DNA from: Malachius bipustulatus | Lineage: Eukaryota; Arthropoda; Insecta; Coleoptera; Melyridae | Assembly (NCBI GenBank): GCA_910589415.1 | Contig: OU342630.1 | Span: forward strand, 45,354,012 to 45,418,011 | Reading direction: 5' to 3' | DNA: 64,000 nucleotides | Shown: in pieces, positions 1 to 12,670 of the stretch | How the letters are laid out: the number at the start of each line of letters is the position of its first letter | How positions within the stretch are numbered: the stretch's first letter is position 1 | The notes under the pieces: generated by a model | Seen by the model: the letters and a program-made list of their open reading frames with translations, nothing else | Database searches by the model: none | Told to the model about the DNA's origin: nothing | Position numbers and translations under genes: made by a program

Positions 1-364
1 GGTATAGGGCGAAATGGCTTATACTATCGGATAGCTCGTGTCTCTAGGAGTATCAAGGTACCATTGAATTTTTGCGTCGGCACGTAATAGTCGAGAAATA
101 AGGCCTTAAAGTTTCATCCTTGCCCTAATACGTGTATTCGAACATTATACGCGCGAACAGGCAGCTCGCTTATCCGTCGGACACACGACGATCGAGCGTT
201 TCCTGTTCGAGCGCAATCATATGACGAATACACGTATTAGGGCAAGGATGACACTTTAAGGCCTTATATCTCGACTATTACTTGCCGGCGCAAAAATTCA
301 ATGGTACCTTGATACTCCTAGAGACACGAGCTATCCGATAGTATAAGCCATTTCGCCCTATACC
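1..364. repeat. Long near-perfect hairpin (foldback element/MITE), possibly cut by the window edge
   Basis: The first ~169 bases (GGTATAGGGCG at the outer end) are matched as reverse complement by 193-364 (CGCCCTATACC at the outer end), with only scattered mismatches. The arms narrow to a ~23-base loop near 170-192. This is the architecture of a foldback element or MITE. The left flank is outside the window, so no target-site duplication can be checked and the arm may continue further left. No open frame is seen in it. Confidence 0.9.
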
Positions 365-389
365 CATGCCGCTCATCTAGATATTCACC

Positions 390-1390
390 GGACTTTTTTC
401 AGTTTTTCCTCTTATCTCCTAAACTATAAATTTTTCGACAAAAGCCACTATATGTACCTACATTATATCGTTTTTGAAGAGCTTTAACAAATTTAAGCCA
501 AACCGGAGCTTAAAATAGGCAATTTTTTCTAAAAAGTGAAAATTTTAGCTTTAACTAGATCTTCTTTAGATCGAAATAGCTGCTAAACCATTGTTCCTAC
601 GAGTAGAGCTCATAAAAAAGAAGTTGTAGGCAATTTAGTTAGCTTCAAATTAAGCGCAGATCGGGGTCTGTAAGTAAGTAGTCTAAATTGTCACATATCA
701 AAGTTATCAAAGTTACCCATATCAAGCACTAGTCGGCACCATTGCTAACTTCGTTATTTTTGGATCTACAAAATCGGTTAAATTAGCAAAGTAGTAGTGT
801 CTTTTCCGCAGAATAAAACAACGGACAACAGAAAAACAATAGTTGAACGTCGCGTTTTCGAGTTATGTCAAAAAATTCTATTTTTTCAAATGCGGCTTTT
901 TATGTACTATCATAAATGATGTAGATGAAATTTTTATACAGGATGATGGAAAATCTGATAATTTTTATCACCCTGTATTAAAATTTCAAGTACCTACACT
1001 GTAAGATAAAGCTTGAAAAGTTATGATAGGAACATGTAAGCCGTTTTGTTTGTTTATAACTCAAAAACTAACTAATTTATCATTATTGGATTTTCTCAGG
1101 AAATATTAAAACACAAAAATATACCGGGTGTCTCATTTAAAAAATAGAACTTTTTGACATAACTCGAACTCGAACAACTAACTCGAACGAACATAACTGT
1201 TTTATTATGTTCATTGTTTTATTCAGCGGAAAAAATACTACTAGTTTGGTAATTTAACCGATTTTGTAGATACAAAAATAACGAAGTTAGCAATAGTGTC
1301 GACTTGACTTTGATGACCCTGTATAGTGGCTTTTGTCGAAAAATGTATAGTTTAAGAGATATAGAAAAAAACTGAAAAAAGTAAAGAAAT
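390..1390. repeat. Inverted-repeat element with a palindromic-family core
   Basis: Outer arms 392-455 and 1318-1385 are reverse complements (both contain the sequence around CGACAAAAGCCACTATA). A second pair of arms, about 725-890 and 1145-1310, is also complementary (CATTGCTAACTTCGTTATTT on the left strand). The centre, about 905-1145, resembles half of the palindromic family found also near 13.1, 17.7, 30.3, 42.3 and 47.0 kb. The left side carries ~270 extra bases absent from the right, so it was probably interrupted by another insertion. Confidence 0.7.
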
Positions 1391-2949
1391 TCGCGATTTT
1401 TCCTGTGCTACACTTTTCCACAACTTTTATTAGAGAGTTCCAAACTAAGGTAAACATTACCCTAGTCCTACTGGGTCCAAACAACCTTCAAAAAAATCAG
1501 AGATAAATCGTGCTTTGTTGATTTATTGTCAATCTTTACTGGCCTACTACATCAGTAGTCATCACGACATAAATTAAACAAGTCAATTTTAAATTTATTT
1601 TTCTCGTGAATGATGTTTTTGGGAATTACTTTCAGGAACATGAAGTCCATGTCCAAGAAGTCCAAACAGAAGTTGGTCATGGGGCCCAAAAGTTTATACA
1701 AGAAAAGTTACAAGTTTTGTATCGCCAGTGTTTATCGTCGACAAACATTACTGAAGGCTGACTCGAAGAGTACAACATCCACCCGGACTAACTAACATTA
1801 CCGACACGGAGTGCAATTTGGACTTTGGTCTAATAAAAACAGAAAACCATAATAAAGAAAGCAAAGAAGGTGGCCCATCAGGAAAAGAAAAAAAAAGCTA
1901 GAAAGAGCCTTTGCTAACTGAGCCCTGCATTATATAAACCTGTTCAAGAGCTTAAGAAGTTCAATAATTAAAAATGAAGAGGTCGGCCGTGTTTTTAATA
2001 AATTGCCGGTCGCAAGAGAGCCCGTTTTGTCAAACAAGTTATTTACGGATTGTTTGCTTTGTTAAATAAAAAAAAAAATCAGTTTTCTTCTCTATAAATC
2101 CTGTCTAAGAAAAGAACTAAAACATACCTTAAAAATTATATTTCTGAAAAAAGGTAAGAATTCACAATAGCACATTTAAAACAACCAGTAATAGCTGAAT
2201 CAGAACAATGCCCGTGTATTACGAATAGAATGATACAATTTTAGCAGCGTCTGTAAATATCATTCGATTAATGAATGGCATTTTGGTCAAATTACACTAG
2301 TTTGTTATTCGAGCGGTTGAACGTAGAAACAATGAATGAACCGGCAATCGACGACCACACACGTTTTATCAATCGTATAAATAAATATTATGATACATAC
2401 TACTCTTCTTGTGGAGATTATTGTTGGTTGGATATACTTTATTTTTGATCCCATTTGCAAGAACAAAATAGATCACGCAGCAGGATAGTGATGATGCAAG
2501 TAGTATTGCTGATTATTAAATAAGGAAACGATCTATACAGGAAGTTGTTATGCATAAATATTTTGGATCATTAAATGCATCTGTATATTCTTTTAGATTA
2601 AAGACTAACAATGATTCATGATTTTGCATTCAGAGAATGAATTAATTACAGGTGGTATCTAATAACTTTTTGAATAGCTTTTTGAATGGATTAAATGTGA
2701 ATCATCATCATCGAAGAAATTTATAGAAAACCTGAGTCATATGAAGGAATTTAATCAATGTTGTGAATTTTACTGATTCAGTGAATACCTCTAATCAATG
2801 TTTTTGATATGAAGGAATAAAACATTTTTGAAGAACCCATAATTAATATTTTCATTCATTGGGATATCAACACAACCACCACCTCTACTTTTCACACGAA
2901 CATCTACTAAAATTACTACTTATACTTGGTTGTTATTTTTAGGTATTGA
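1391..2949. other. Unassigned AT-rich stretch
   Basis: I see no recognisable gene, RNA or repeat structure here. The few open frames are short and lack splice or domain support. The DNA is strongly AT-rich with local homopolymer runs. Confidence 0.5.
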
Positions 2950-3402
2950 TGAGATTTGGTACCAAAATGACGGATAAACTCTTTAGTACATTGTAGGGGA
3001 CACTCAGTAGAGTACGGGAAAAATAATGAATAAAAAACATTCTGAGCTACATTTAAAAAAATATAAGCAAAATATTGAGCAATAAATTTGGCAACCTTCA
3101 ACGCGATAACTGCTGGTATGTATTTGGTATTGTACTTTTTAATTTTATATGATTTGTGTTACCACTCGTAAAAAATAAAATGTCACATGGATTTAACCTT
3201 ACTGATTCTGTTTTGACAGTTCGATAGGTTTTTTTTTTAAATCTGTAAAATCATCTAGTTTTGCAAATACCGAAAAACAAAGATGGTAAAATGTTGCATG
3301 CATTTTTTTTACCTCACCAAATTCAAGACCAGAATTTTTTAAATTATTTTTCCCGTACTCTACTGAGTGTCCCCTTTTATCCGTCATTTTCTTAACACCC
3401 TG
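2950..3402. repeat. Inverted-repeat element with a disrupted left arm
   Basis: The right arm (about 3330-3402, ending CACCCTG) read in reverse contains AAAATGACGGATAAA and GGGGACACTCAGTAGAGTAC. The same words occur in the same order in the left arm at 2963-3020, but separated there by ~17 extra bases. Short open frames here lie in the arms and are not treated as genes. Confidence 0.65.
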
Positions 3403-3408
3403 ATGTAT

Positions 3409-3845
3409 AATTGAACGGCTAAGTGCAGAAAGGGAAGTACTTCAAAATATTAGTTCTGAGAAAATCAATATAAACTGGGTAGGCACTGCTCTTAATCTGC
3501 ATCGACGCATTTTTTTTATTAATTAAATGTGCCATGTAAATAAATAATTATTATGAAGAAGAGCGAGTTTCACTTTGTGTGTTACCTTATCTGTGCCATT
3601 ATTATTTTAAAATCTCGCAAAGTTAAAACTATTAAGAGCAGAAAGGAAAGTATTGTTGTAGTAACTTCCCTTTCTGCATCAAACGGGATTTTCTGCGTAG
3701 CCTATAAGAACAACTAAATCGCATCGCATGACTTTCTTTTCTGCGCCAAACGATCGGGCTAGGTCGAAACTATATGAAAGCATGTGTAACTCATTTTTCG
3801 TTAAAATGTTAGTACTTCCCTTTTTGCACTTAGCCATTCAATTAG
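3409..3845. repeat. Palindromic element with internal GAAAGGGAAGTAC repeats
   Basis: The left end AATTGAACGGCTAAGTGC (3409) is matched in reverse by GCACTTAGCCATTCAATT at the right end (to 3845). Both arms continue into AGAAAGGGAAGTAC or its near equivalent. A further complementary pair (AGCAGAAAGGAAAGTA and ACTTCCCTTTCTGC, about 3638-3680) lies inside, so the element is a palindrome within a palindrome. It abuts the preceding inverted repeat almost directly. Confidence 0.7.
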
Positions 3846-4384
3846 AGAAAAGGTAAAAAATTTTCAAACCTGGCATTATAGAAATGAGTGCCACCCACTT
3901 CTTGTAGCTCATATCTAGTACAATATCTCGATTTGAACGACGGAAAATGTCACAATCAACTCTCGTATATGTATACATATTACTATTTGCAAGTTTAGCA
4001 TCCTGAGGTATATACGAATCATTTGCGGACCCATGTTTATACGAACTTTCAATCTTACAATCACTCAAATATTCGCTTATTTTGAAAGTAATTAAATTAG
4101 ATTTCTTAGTTCAAATTACTGTATGAACCTTAGAAACAGGTAGCTCTTCTTTTTGAATAATAAAACACATGATAAATTGTATAAAATACAAGTATGTATG
4201 TGAATGATAAAACAGGGGATGGTAAGGACCAAGTCTATTGAGTATTCAGAAAAAATGTGAAACAAAGCAAAAAAAAAGGTAGAGTTTTAGCGATCAATCA
4301 TAACGGACTTAAGTATAATTCTGAGATCTATCCCTTAAAATGGTGAACAAACGTGGAATCGATATTATTTGTGCCTAGTTGATA

Positions 4385-5492
4385 TTTTTTTTTTTTTATA
4401 ATTTATTTGTCTGATCAACAAAACTAATTTTGTTTTACAGGACACAGTTACACAGTTAGATGCTTGACTAAAATAACAATATAAAACATGACGGTATGGG
4501 AACAACATAAGGTCCGGGTAATAACATGTGTTTTAAAGATTAATAGTGGTAGGTATAAAAAAGGATAAAAAAAAAAATAATAATAAAAATTCTTTATAAC
4601 TATGGCTTCAATTGTTTTCCAAAACTTCCGTTTCTTGGTCAGCTTGAAAATTGCAGATATCTTGGGGTAGCTTGCGTTTTAGTCTTTTGTGGATGTTTTT
4701 TTCGCCTAGTCCGTGCTGGGTGGCAGAAGAGCAATGGTTTATATTTTTATGGAATTTTTGGGCCAATTTCATGATGAAAATTTTGATTGGTGTGACGCCT
4801 AGTTCGTTGTGGAGTTGAATGTTCCTAACAAACCACGGTGCGTTGACAGATATTCGTAAGACCTTGTTCTGCAGTCGTTGTATTTTTTCGTAGTTGGTTT
4901 TGGATGTGTTGCACCATACTCCACAAGCGTAGGTTACTATTGGTCTTATAAGTGACGTATACAGCATAAGGCTACATTTGGTTCTCAGGTTTGACTTCCG
5001 ATTAAGTAGTGGGTATAACTGAGCGAGTCTGGCGTTGGCTTCGTTTAATTTTTTGTTGATGTGAGACGACCAGGTGAGCTTAGTATCCAACAGAACGCCT
5101 AGATATTTTACTGCCTCGTTTTGTGCTTTCCAGGGAATGTTTGTTTCGCTGACGCTGAGGGTTGACGTTTCTCTGATACGTTTTAATGTAAATATTTTGG
5201 ATTCGCATTTTGACTTGTTAATATTGATACTCCATTTTTCACACCATCCTGTTATTATGTTTGTTGCCCTTTGTAGTTTGTCGACTGCTACCTCTAGATC
5301 TTCGTTTTGGGTTGCTAATGCTGTATCATCGGCGAAGAGTGCTATTTCTGTGTCATCTGGATTTGGTATATCATGCATAAAAATATTAAATAGCATTGGT
5401 CCTAATAAGCTGCCTTGTGGCACGCCTGATTTTATTGTCTTATAAAATATAAGACATAAGATATAAAATTGATTGTTGATTGGATATTCATA
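4385..5492 (-). mobile_element. 5'-truncated Jockey-clade LINE with poly(A) tail
   Basis: The minus strand carries the C-terminal half of a Jockey-type reverse transcriptase followed by ~220 bases of 3' untranslated DNA. It ends in 13 consecutive T on the plus strand (4385-4397), which is a poly(A) tail in element orientation. The frame is open upstream to about 5492, but recognisable homology starts near 5430. The 5' part (ORF1, endonuclease, reverse transcriptase fingers) is missing, as is typical for LINE insertions. I could not fix the target-site duplication. Confidence 0.85.
4608..5426 (-). pseudogene. LINE reverse transcriptase, C-terminal part (Jockey clade)
   Basis: This frame encodes about 272 residues of a non-LTR retrotransposon reverse transcriptase, the enzyme that copies element RNA at the nicked target. 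It begins at the conserved GVPQGS turn (residues 1-6, here GVPQGSLLGP), followed by the catalytic FADD box in ALFADDTAL near residue 30. Further on come the palm/thumb motif KYLGVLLDTKLTWSSHI near residue 106 and the Jockey-like tail YACGVWCNTS...NAPWFVRN. It has a natural stop at 4608 and no internal frameshift. Intact members are about 900 residues; the N-terminal two thirds, including the endonuclease, are absent, so this copy cannot move alone. The assignment to Jockey rather than another LINE clade rests on the C-terminal motif pattern from memory. Confidence 0.9.
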
Positions 5493-5499
5493 TTATGTT

Positions 5500-5849
5500 G
5501 ATTGTAAAATTGATGTTGATAAAAAACATTATGGAATGTGTATTCAATGTTAAAATAATGTTATCGTTATCCTAATTTTTGTGAATCAACCTATTAGAAA
5601 TTATTTTATGAAAATTTTGGCCAAGATCATGCTGTAATTATGTGATGTTCATAATAAAAGAGGTAAAGAGGTATAATCTGAATAATTTTCTTGAAAATGG
5701 TTTTAATTTTTGACACACTTTTGTTAAGTTTTGACATGTTCCTGGAAGAAAAACATCAAAACATCGATTATACGGTTGGTTTTCATTTGATTTTTTTTGT
5801 AGCATAGATCGAATATTGCCAACCCCAATCCAATCCATACACTTTACAG
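5500..5849. other. Unassigned spacer
   Basis: AT-rich DNA between the LINE and the (TGAA)n-tailed repeat. No supported feature is visible. Confidence 0.45.
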
Positions 5850-6134
5850 ATCACTATCAGTGATCCAGGTGCCCACGATTTCATTGAATACCACGGCGCC
5901 ATCTACGAATCGTGGCGTGAGCTTGGCATTTAAACCAGCGATCGTCGCAGTAGCTTGAAAGTTTCCTTCATCGGTGTCATTGATCTTTGCTCTAAGGAAA
6001 GTGGAGCCATTCAGCCAGAGATGGCGCTGAGATCAAGTACATTCTGAACCAATAAACATTAACATCAGGGATTCATTAAGTCCTGTACATTTATCCAAGG
6101 TGAATGAATGAATGAATGAATGAATGAATGAATG
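5850..6134 (+). repeat. Possible retroelement 3' end with (TGAA)n microsatellite tail
   Basis: A segment richer in GC than its surroundings (about 5850-6060) ends with AATAAA at about 6051, then ~45 bases and a (TGAA)8-type tetranucleotide run (6101-6134). LINE or SINE 3' ends often carry such short-unit tails. No coding motif is seen, so this could also be unrelated sequence next to a microsatellite. The microsatellite itself is certain. Confidence 0.4.
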
Positions 6135-7779
6135 GTGTAAGAACTATTTGTTTCCCCACCCAATTAAAATTCTGCATCAAAAATTTAATACAATCAAACG
6201 AATCTATAGCGTGTTTGTTCAGTTTTACCGGTAGGGAAGATATTCAGATATTTTATTGCAAGGAAACAATAATAATAGGAGCACCTACCTAGGTCGGTAT
6301 GTATGGAATTCATTTGCTTGTAGTATTATGTACTTATTAAAAAAAACTACATCTAATTAGGGTTTATGAGATACTTTTTTTTTCAATTTCGATTTCAAAT
6401 GAGTTATATTTCAAAACTTTTTCTGGTTTAGTTTTGCATCCTGCTGGCACATCCTGAGCTCATCCTTGAAAGGAGAATCACAAAAGTTATGAATGTATCA
6501 CCTTGTAAATCCTCAAAATAAAGATCCGATTTTCGTGGCTCAAATTTTGCTTGGCCCACATGGAAAATTTTATTTTCTCTGCAACATTAATAAGAAACAT
6601 AAATACAATTTTTTGCTCATTGATTATAGTGTTAAGCAACTATTTCCTGCGGAGACCGTCCTCAATCAGGTACTTTTAAAAATCTTTGAAATATCAAAGT
6701 TAAACTTATGTTCTGTCATTTGAAATGGTTATCTTGTTTTAATTTTTCATGTGACAACAAATTTTTGAGCTTACTACGTGAGATCATGCAAACAACTCCA
6801 CTTCTGCCTTTGAGCATAGACGAACTGTAAAAAATTTTCATATGAAATTTTACTACAAAAATTAGGTAGGTTACACACCACAAATTGGTGTTTGTAATGA
6901 ATTATACATAATTATATGTAGAATATTATACCGCACAGAAAGAACAGTTATAATATTTATAACAAGCGACTATAAAACGTGAAAATTAGGATATATGCAA
7001 AGTTATAACTAATTAAGCTATTTCAACCTATTAAATAAAATTAATGATGATAAATAAATTTACGATAATTAAAAGTTACATTTAGGTAATTTTAACGATG
7101 ATGTTATAATTTTACATTTCCAGAAATAATAAGGAATATTTATGAATTAAAAATACTTGGAGAACAAGATAATAAATATTTAAAAGGACATATAATTGCC
7201 AGATGTTTAGTAATAAAATAAGTCAAGGAACCACCCATATTACTTCTGCGATATGAATTAAAATTCTTACCGGTTCGTGTTCTTGAATCATTCAAGAACG
7301 AGAATTATACACATACCTCTCTATTCCGTCATCTTATACTCATTCATAATTATTTTGCCATGACTCAGATCTGTGTGATTGCTACGATTCCGACGTGTGT
7401 TACACACCTAAGCGTTGTTGCTAAATGGAAAGGTGCAGAAGAAGCCAGCTTGATGGTAGTAGTTTCAGCAAAATCAGAACCTGTAACAATTGAAAATTAT
7501 TAGGTCACTCAAGCAAAAGCCATGGTTCCAATAATAGGTTGCAAAATTATTATATACCTAGGTGCTTCTTTTGTGGAGATTTCGTGACAAATTTCTGTAG
7601 CAAATAAGTACGTAAAAAATGTTATTAAGGTCGCGAATTAATTATTTCAAATTTCTATAGCCCCTTTTCCTTTTTCCAATCATTAGTAGACTACTATTAT
7701 ATTTATCAAAAACATCAAAATCAACTATTTAATGGGCGACAGCATGGTATCTTAAACCATTGAAGATATAAAGTCGGTA
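6135..7779. other. Unassigned AT-rich stretch with a small palindrome
   Basis: No gene or repeat is recognised. A 21-base imperfect palindrome (GTTCTTGAATCATTCAAGAAC, about 7278-7298) superficially recalls heat-shock-element spacing, but the middle spacer is one base too long. Confidence 0.4.
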
Positions 7780-7886
7780 CAAAAGTAACTTGAAATGTCC
7801 CCATAATTTCCTTAAATATCCTGCAAAAACGAGAATTCTTATATTCATCTTATCTTTTCTATTATTTAAAAAAATTTTGGTCAATA

Positions 7887-9454
7887 TTTACATACGCGGC
7901 TCCTACAGTTTCACTATGGCACCTATACAGGGTGCACCATGTATCCTTCTCTATATTGCTGTCTCCTGAACGCTAAGAGATACAGGGTCGGTTAAATTAG
8001 AGAAAAGATGCGCAGTTTTGTGGCCATCTCGAATTCGTCAAAACATGCAAGATATCTGTGACCGTTCCTGAAATATCCTGAAAAAACTGAAAAATCGAGA
8101 TTTCTTATTTTCCTCATATCTTTTTTATTATTGGAAATTAATAAATAATTTTTTGTAGGCTTACATAAGCCGTTAAGAGCTCGGATCCATCTGACATTTC
8201 AAAAATTTTCAAGGCCTACTAGATCCAAGAGTTTTCACAGTGAACTTTCGTTTTTCTTATGGCCACCATATTATTTTTTTATGTCGTTCGATATGAAAAA
8301 AATAATGGAAACCAAAAATTAATAAACTTCAAAAAAAAAATTAATTTTTATTCTTAATATTTCAAAGAAAAACCTAATAAAAAAATCGTCGAAAAACGTC
8401 AAAATTTGTAAAATACGCCGAAATAGTGCTTGCCTTATGGTTTTTTAATTTATCTATGAAATTCGGTCTAAACATGTGTCTTTTTTGTAAAGAAAAAAGA
8501 AGAATAAAAAAATTTTTTATTTATTTTTTGAAGTTTAACAATTTTTAGTTTTTATGATTTTTTTTTATACCGAACAACATAAAAAAACACTATGGTGGCC
8601 ATAAGAAAAACGAAAGTTGACTATGAAAATTCTGGGATCTAGTCGGATTTGAAAATTTTTGAAATGTCAGGTGGGTAGCTCTTGACGACTTATGTAAGCC
8701 CACAAAAAATTATTCATTCATCTCCAATAATAAAAAAGATAAGGCAAAAATAAGAAATCTCGATTTTTCAGTTTTTTCAGGATATTTCAGGAACGGTCAC
8801 AGTCTTGTATGTATCGACGGAATCGAGATGGCCACAAAATTGCGCTCCTTTGGATTTGTTTAACCGACCCTGTATCTGTTAGCGTTAGGAGATAGCAATA
8901 TAGAGAAGGATACATGGTGCACCCTGTATAGGGGTGGAGAACATACCTATAGTAACATCAGGAAGGTATTCATTTGCTTTGCAAATGAAAGGGAAAGCAA
9001 CAAAACGGCTTTAAAAATTGATTTTGGGAGTGCAACGAAAGTACGGTCCTGACACAAGCGCCGAGAAATACCACTAGTCTCGGATCTAACTACGGATGAA
9101 ACCACTTATGACAATGGGAACCGCTTCCAAACGTATACAGACGCGGACTCCCAATATATCCGCTTTCTCATATCGTGAACAGAACACAGGATTTGATGTT
9201 ACGATTTTTGGAATATAAATGCAAAATAAATGCAAATTTTAATATAAAAATTGTGCTACTGTTAATCTTGAAGATTTTCCTTGCCCTGAAAGTGAAGAAA
9301 AAATAGAAATTCGACCGTAGTGCCAAAGAGGCCTTAGTTGTGACTTTAATATTAGTTTGCAATGGCTGTTTTTAGCTTCTTACCCACCCAGCACCCCTAT
9401 TACGCTCCTCGGTTCCGAAAAAATTGATGACACTTAGGAGCAGCGGATGTAAAC
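7887..9454. mobile_element. Inverted-repeat element with TTTACATNCGCNGCTCCTA ends, interrupted
   Basis: Both ends carry TTTACATNCGCNGCTCCTA in inverted orientation. A second copy at 60048-60615 aligns along its length and is only ~568 bp long. The extra length here is a 999-bp palindrome inserted at 7928. No transposase frame is present, so it is non-autonomous. Small open frames in the right part are shadows. Confidence 0.75.
7928..8926. mobile_element. 999-bp palindromic CAGGGTG element with TA target duplication
   Basis: The element starts CAGGGTGCACCATGTATCC and ends in its reverse complement, with TA on both sides. The arms are complementary along most of their length, so it folds as one long hairpin. 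The paralogous locus at 60.08 kb lacks it and reads CACCTATATAGGGGTG, which is the filled site minus the element and one TA. That fixes both borders. TA duplication and CAGGGTG ends suggest mobilisation by a Tc1/mariner-type enzyme. It encodes nothing recognisable. A near-identical copy lies at 14520-15521. Confidence 0.9.
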
Positions 9455-10050
9455 AATTACCAAAATTTTTTTGTAGGTTGGCGGCAGAAGTCGTCAAGAG
9501 CTTTCAATTCGAGACTTCAAAAATCTTTAAAGCCGACTAGTTCACAGAGTTTTCATAGACAACTTTTGATTACTATGGCCGCCATATTATTTTTTATGTC
9601 GTTCGGTATAAAACATCATGGAAACTAAAAATTAAAAAATTTACCCCTTTTTTCTAAGACAACTTTTTAGACCAAATAACACAGAGAAACTAAAAAAAAT
9701 CATACGCCAAGGCTTACAGTATGACTTTATATTCACGTAATTCGGTTAAAAAATGTTTGCTTTTTTTATATTTATTAATTTTTGGTTGCCATGATTTCAT
9801 TTATACAGAACAAAATAAAAAGTAATCTGGCGGCCCTAAGAAAAACGAAAGTTGACAATGAAAACTCTGGGATCTAGTCGGCTTTGAAAATGTTTGAAAT
9901 GTCAGATGGGTAGCTCTTGACAACTTATGTAAGTCTACAAAAACATTTATTAATTTCCAATAATAAGAAACATACTTATGGCAAAAAAAATCACGATTTT
10001 TCAGTTTTTTTCAGGATATTTCAGGAAATACTGGAGACATTGACATTTCA

Positions 10051-12361
10051 AAAAAAATCGCATATTACATAATTATTATTTAAGCCAATTTAAAATTCTT
10101 GTTCACTTAACTCTAAAGCTATGTTTCATTTTGTATGTACCTACATACCTACTACAGGGGTTCAAAAAAAATAGTAAAATTAGCAATTCAAATGGGAATT
10201 TTCAACAGACCGATTATAATTCTGTAACGAGAATTTTCAATCTATACTATCAAATACAGTGAACAATAATGATTAGTAACAACATACGTTATTACTTATG
10301 GTAATAAATGGTACAAAAGCATCAACAACTTTGCTTAAGAAGTGTTACATCAGAAAAAATTTGATGGCATACCTATCTACTTCTACCTGAAGAAATACCA
10401 TTTTTGAGCATTGTTTATAAAAAATGAATATTAATAGAGATTTTTAGGCACATACGCGAACCATCCACAATCATAATCTTCCCTACTCTGAAAGAAAATC
10501 GGTTATTTGTTATTTTAAAATTGGAGTCAAGAACCGTTCTCCTGTTCTGCATTTGGAAATAAACCGACTAGAGAAAACATCTAAATCCCACCATACGTTA
10601 TCACCACAATACGAGATCAGGTAGGTATTTTTATTAGAAAGGTAACCATAAACCGACACAACCAGTGGCAGAATAACTGCGAATAATTATCCATCGTGGT
10701 AAACTACATACATAGTAGAGTCACATAGCAATGACTCAGCATTCAGTAACAAACTATGACCAAGGGAACAGTTATTATCGCATTCGGTACCGAGTCAAGG
10801 AGAGGATATGCAAAGAATTTCTGAATGAGACTCGCGTAGACTACAATGAAACTCCGTCCGTGACTGAGATAAAAAGCCAAGGAACACTACACCACACTCT
10901 ATACTAAAATGTTACATAAGACATATCAAAGTTTTAGATTGTAGAACGTGGAACTCGTTTTGTAGAGATAAGTTGAAGAATTCATGGAATGTTGCTATAC
11001 CTATTATACGTACACTACAGCTTCTCACAAATATTTACCTTAAAGCAATAATCAAATACATCAACTTTACCAAACAGGAAATAGTTAATAAATTCCACTT
11101 TCGATCCAGTGTCAACCTTTAGTCCGGATTACTTACATATTAACTACTTTTAGGACCAATTGCACATAAATGTGTGTGTATTACTATTGCCAACTATCGT
11201 GATAAAAACGTGAAATGGAAAATTAAGCAGTCTATGAAGAAAAAAGTAAACGACGTAGGAAAAGTTGAAAGATGATACAGTATCAAAGGATTAGAACCAC
11301 TCACTGTCACTGTGTTATGTAATAATTACTCCTTTCTGCCATTTTGTTTGATAGGAACTACCGGCAAGCAAGAAACAGGAAATTACAAAGCAAATGCTGA
11401 TTACGACAATAGCACTCGTTTGTAAATTCTACGAAGTTATGTTGTGTGAGCGAACGAAAACTGAAATTAAAACTTTATAGTATTCAGGTAGGCACTGAAA
11501 AAATTTCATGTCTTTGATTGGAATCTAGAACTGTAAAATTGAAGATTCCGATGTGTCTACAGTGTTACAGATTGAATTTCTGACATAATTTTTTTCCACC
11601 CCTAGTACCATATGAATAAATTAGTAATGCGATAGATCAATATTTTATGAAATATCTTGGAATGTTGGTGTTGGGTATGCAATAAGCAATTATTTGTAAG
11701 TAAAACAGAAAAACGAGGACTATTTACAAAAACGCTCAGATTCCAAAGTCCAAAGTCAGTCAAGGACTTTTCTCCACGTTTTTATTTACTACACTCAGGG
11801 GTAAAGTCGCAAAGTTCGCCCTGTGTCCGTACACACTCACTCAGTATATTATAGTCTGCCAACAGCTATACACACGCCTCCACCTTCGGCCCTAACCCCC
11901 CCTCCCCCCCCCCACACACACTCAGAACAACTAACTCTGTATCCATTGGCGATATCTCAACTCACATCATTTAGCAAATTGGTAAAAGCATCTAAATCAA
12001 ATCATAAATCCCTTAGTAGAGATAAATTGAATCCACCTAACAATTAATATGGTTTTGTTTCTCTAATTTTCTAAAAAGGAAAAGTCCAATCTTTTTTTTT
12101 GTTGTGATTTTTTTTATTAACTAACTCTTTCCCAAAGCTTTAGAATTAAGCAGCGTTGATGAGTTTTACTCACCTGCAAAAACTGCCCACACTGGATATC
12201 TCAAAATTAGCGCACCAACACACCGTACGTAATACGGCACCTTTTGAACACCAACTGCGACTGAGGATCGAGTGGCATGCATAGCTTGCTTACGATCAAA
12301 TATAAATAAATAAACACGCAAATCGAAGACAAGCAACGACGCATCAAATCGGTGCGTTGAA
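10051..12361. other. Unassigned stretch with a C-rich run
   Basis: No gene is supported. A pyrimidine/C-rich low-complexity run sits at 11895-11925. Open frames near 11.65-12.05 kb run through it and have biased composition. Confidence 0.4.
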
Positions 12362-12514
12362 ACGTTCGTTCATCATTCGGTGAAGTACCTACATCCGCTC
12401 GCCGCTCAACTGCGTATGTCGTCGTATTAAAATTACGTTCGTTCATCATTCGGTTTCGGTGAAGTACCTACCTCCGCTCCACTGCGTATGTCGTCGTATA
12501 ATATTAAGTTACGT
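12362..12514. repeat. Tandem duplication, ~73-bp unit
   Basis: 12362-12434 and 12435-12514 share ACGTTCGTTCATCATTCGG, GTGAAGTACCTAC and ACTGCGTATGTCGTCGTAT in the same order. The second unit has a small internal insertion (TTTCGG) and a small deletion. The composition is more GC-rich than the surroundings. Confidence 0.85.
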
Positions 12515-12670
12515 TGGAAATTGAATTCCAATTTGTAATATTATAAATTTTTGTTGTTTTTACATGTAGAATTTTTTTGTCATTGGAACTTACTTCCACC
12601 ACAAGAAGTGAGAAAAGAAATCTTCGTTGGGAGTCAAAGTATAAAAGATTTACATTTCATTTAAAATATA

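Larger units (their letters stand above)
7780..10050. mobile_element. Old diverged palindromic element split by later insertions
   Basis: About 7790-7880 resembles the left arm interior of the 1-kb CAGGGTG palindromes (TTATCTTTTCTATTATTT), and 9460-10050 resembles the rest (AAAACGAAAGTTGAC, TGGGATCTAGTCGGCTTTGA). The sequence between them is a different element, 7887-9454. This older copy is therefore the host of the nested stack. Its outer ends are poorly defined. Confidence 0.5.

Noticed and set aside
7278..7303. Heat-shock element
   Set aside because: The TTC/GAA blocks are not spaced by the required two bases throughout, and there is no adjacent gene.
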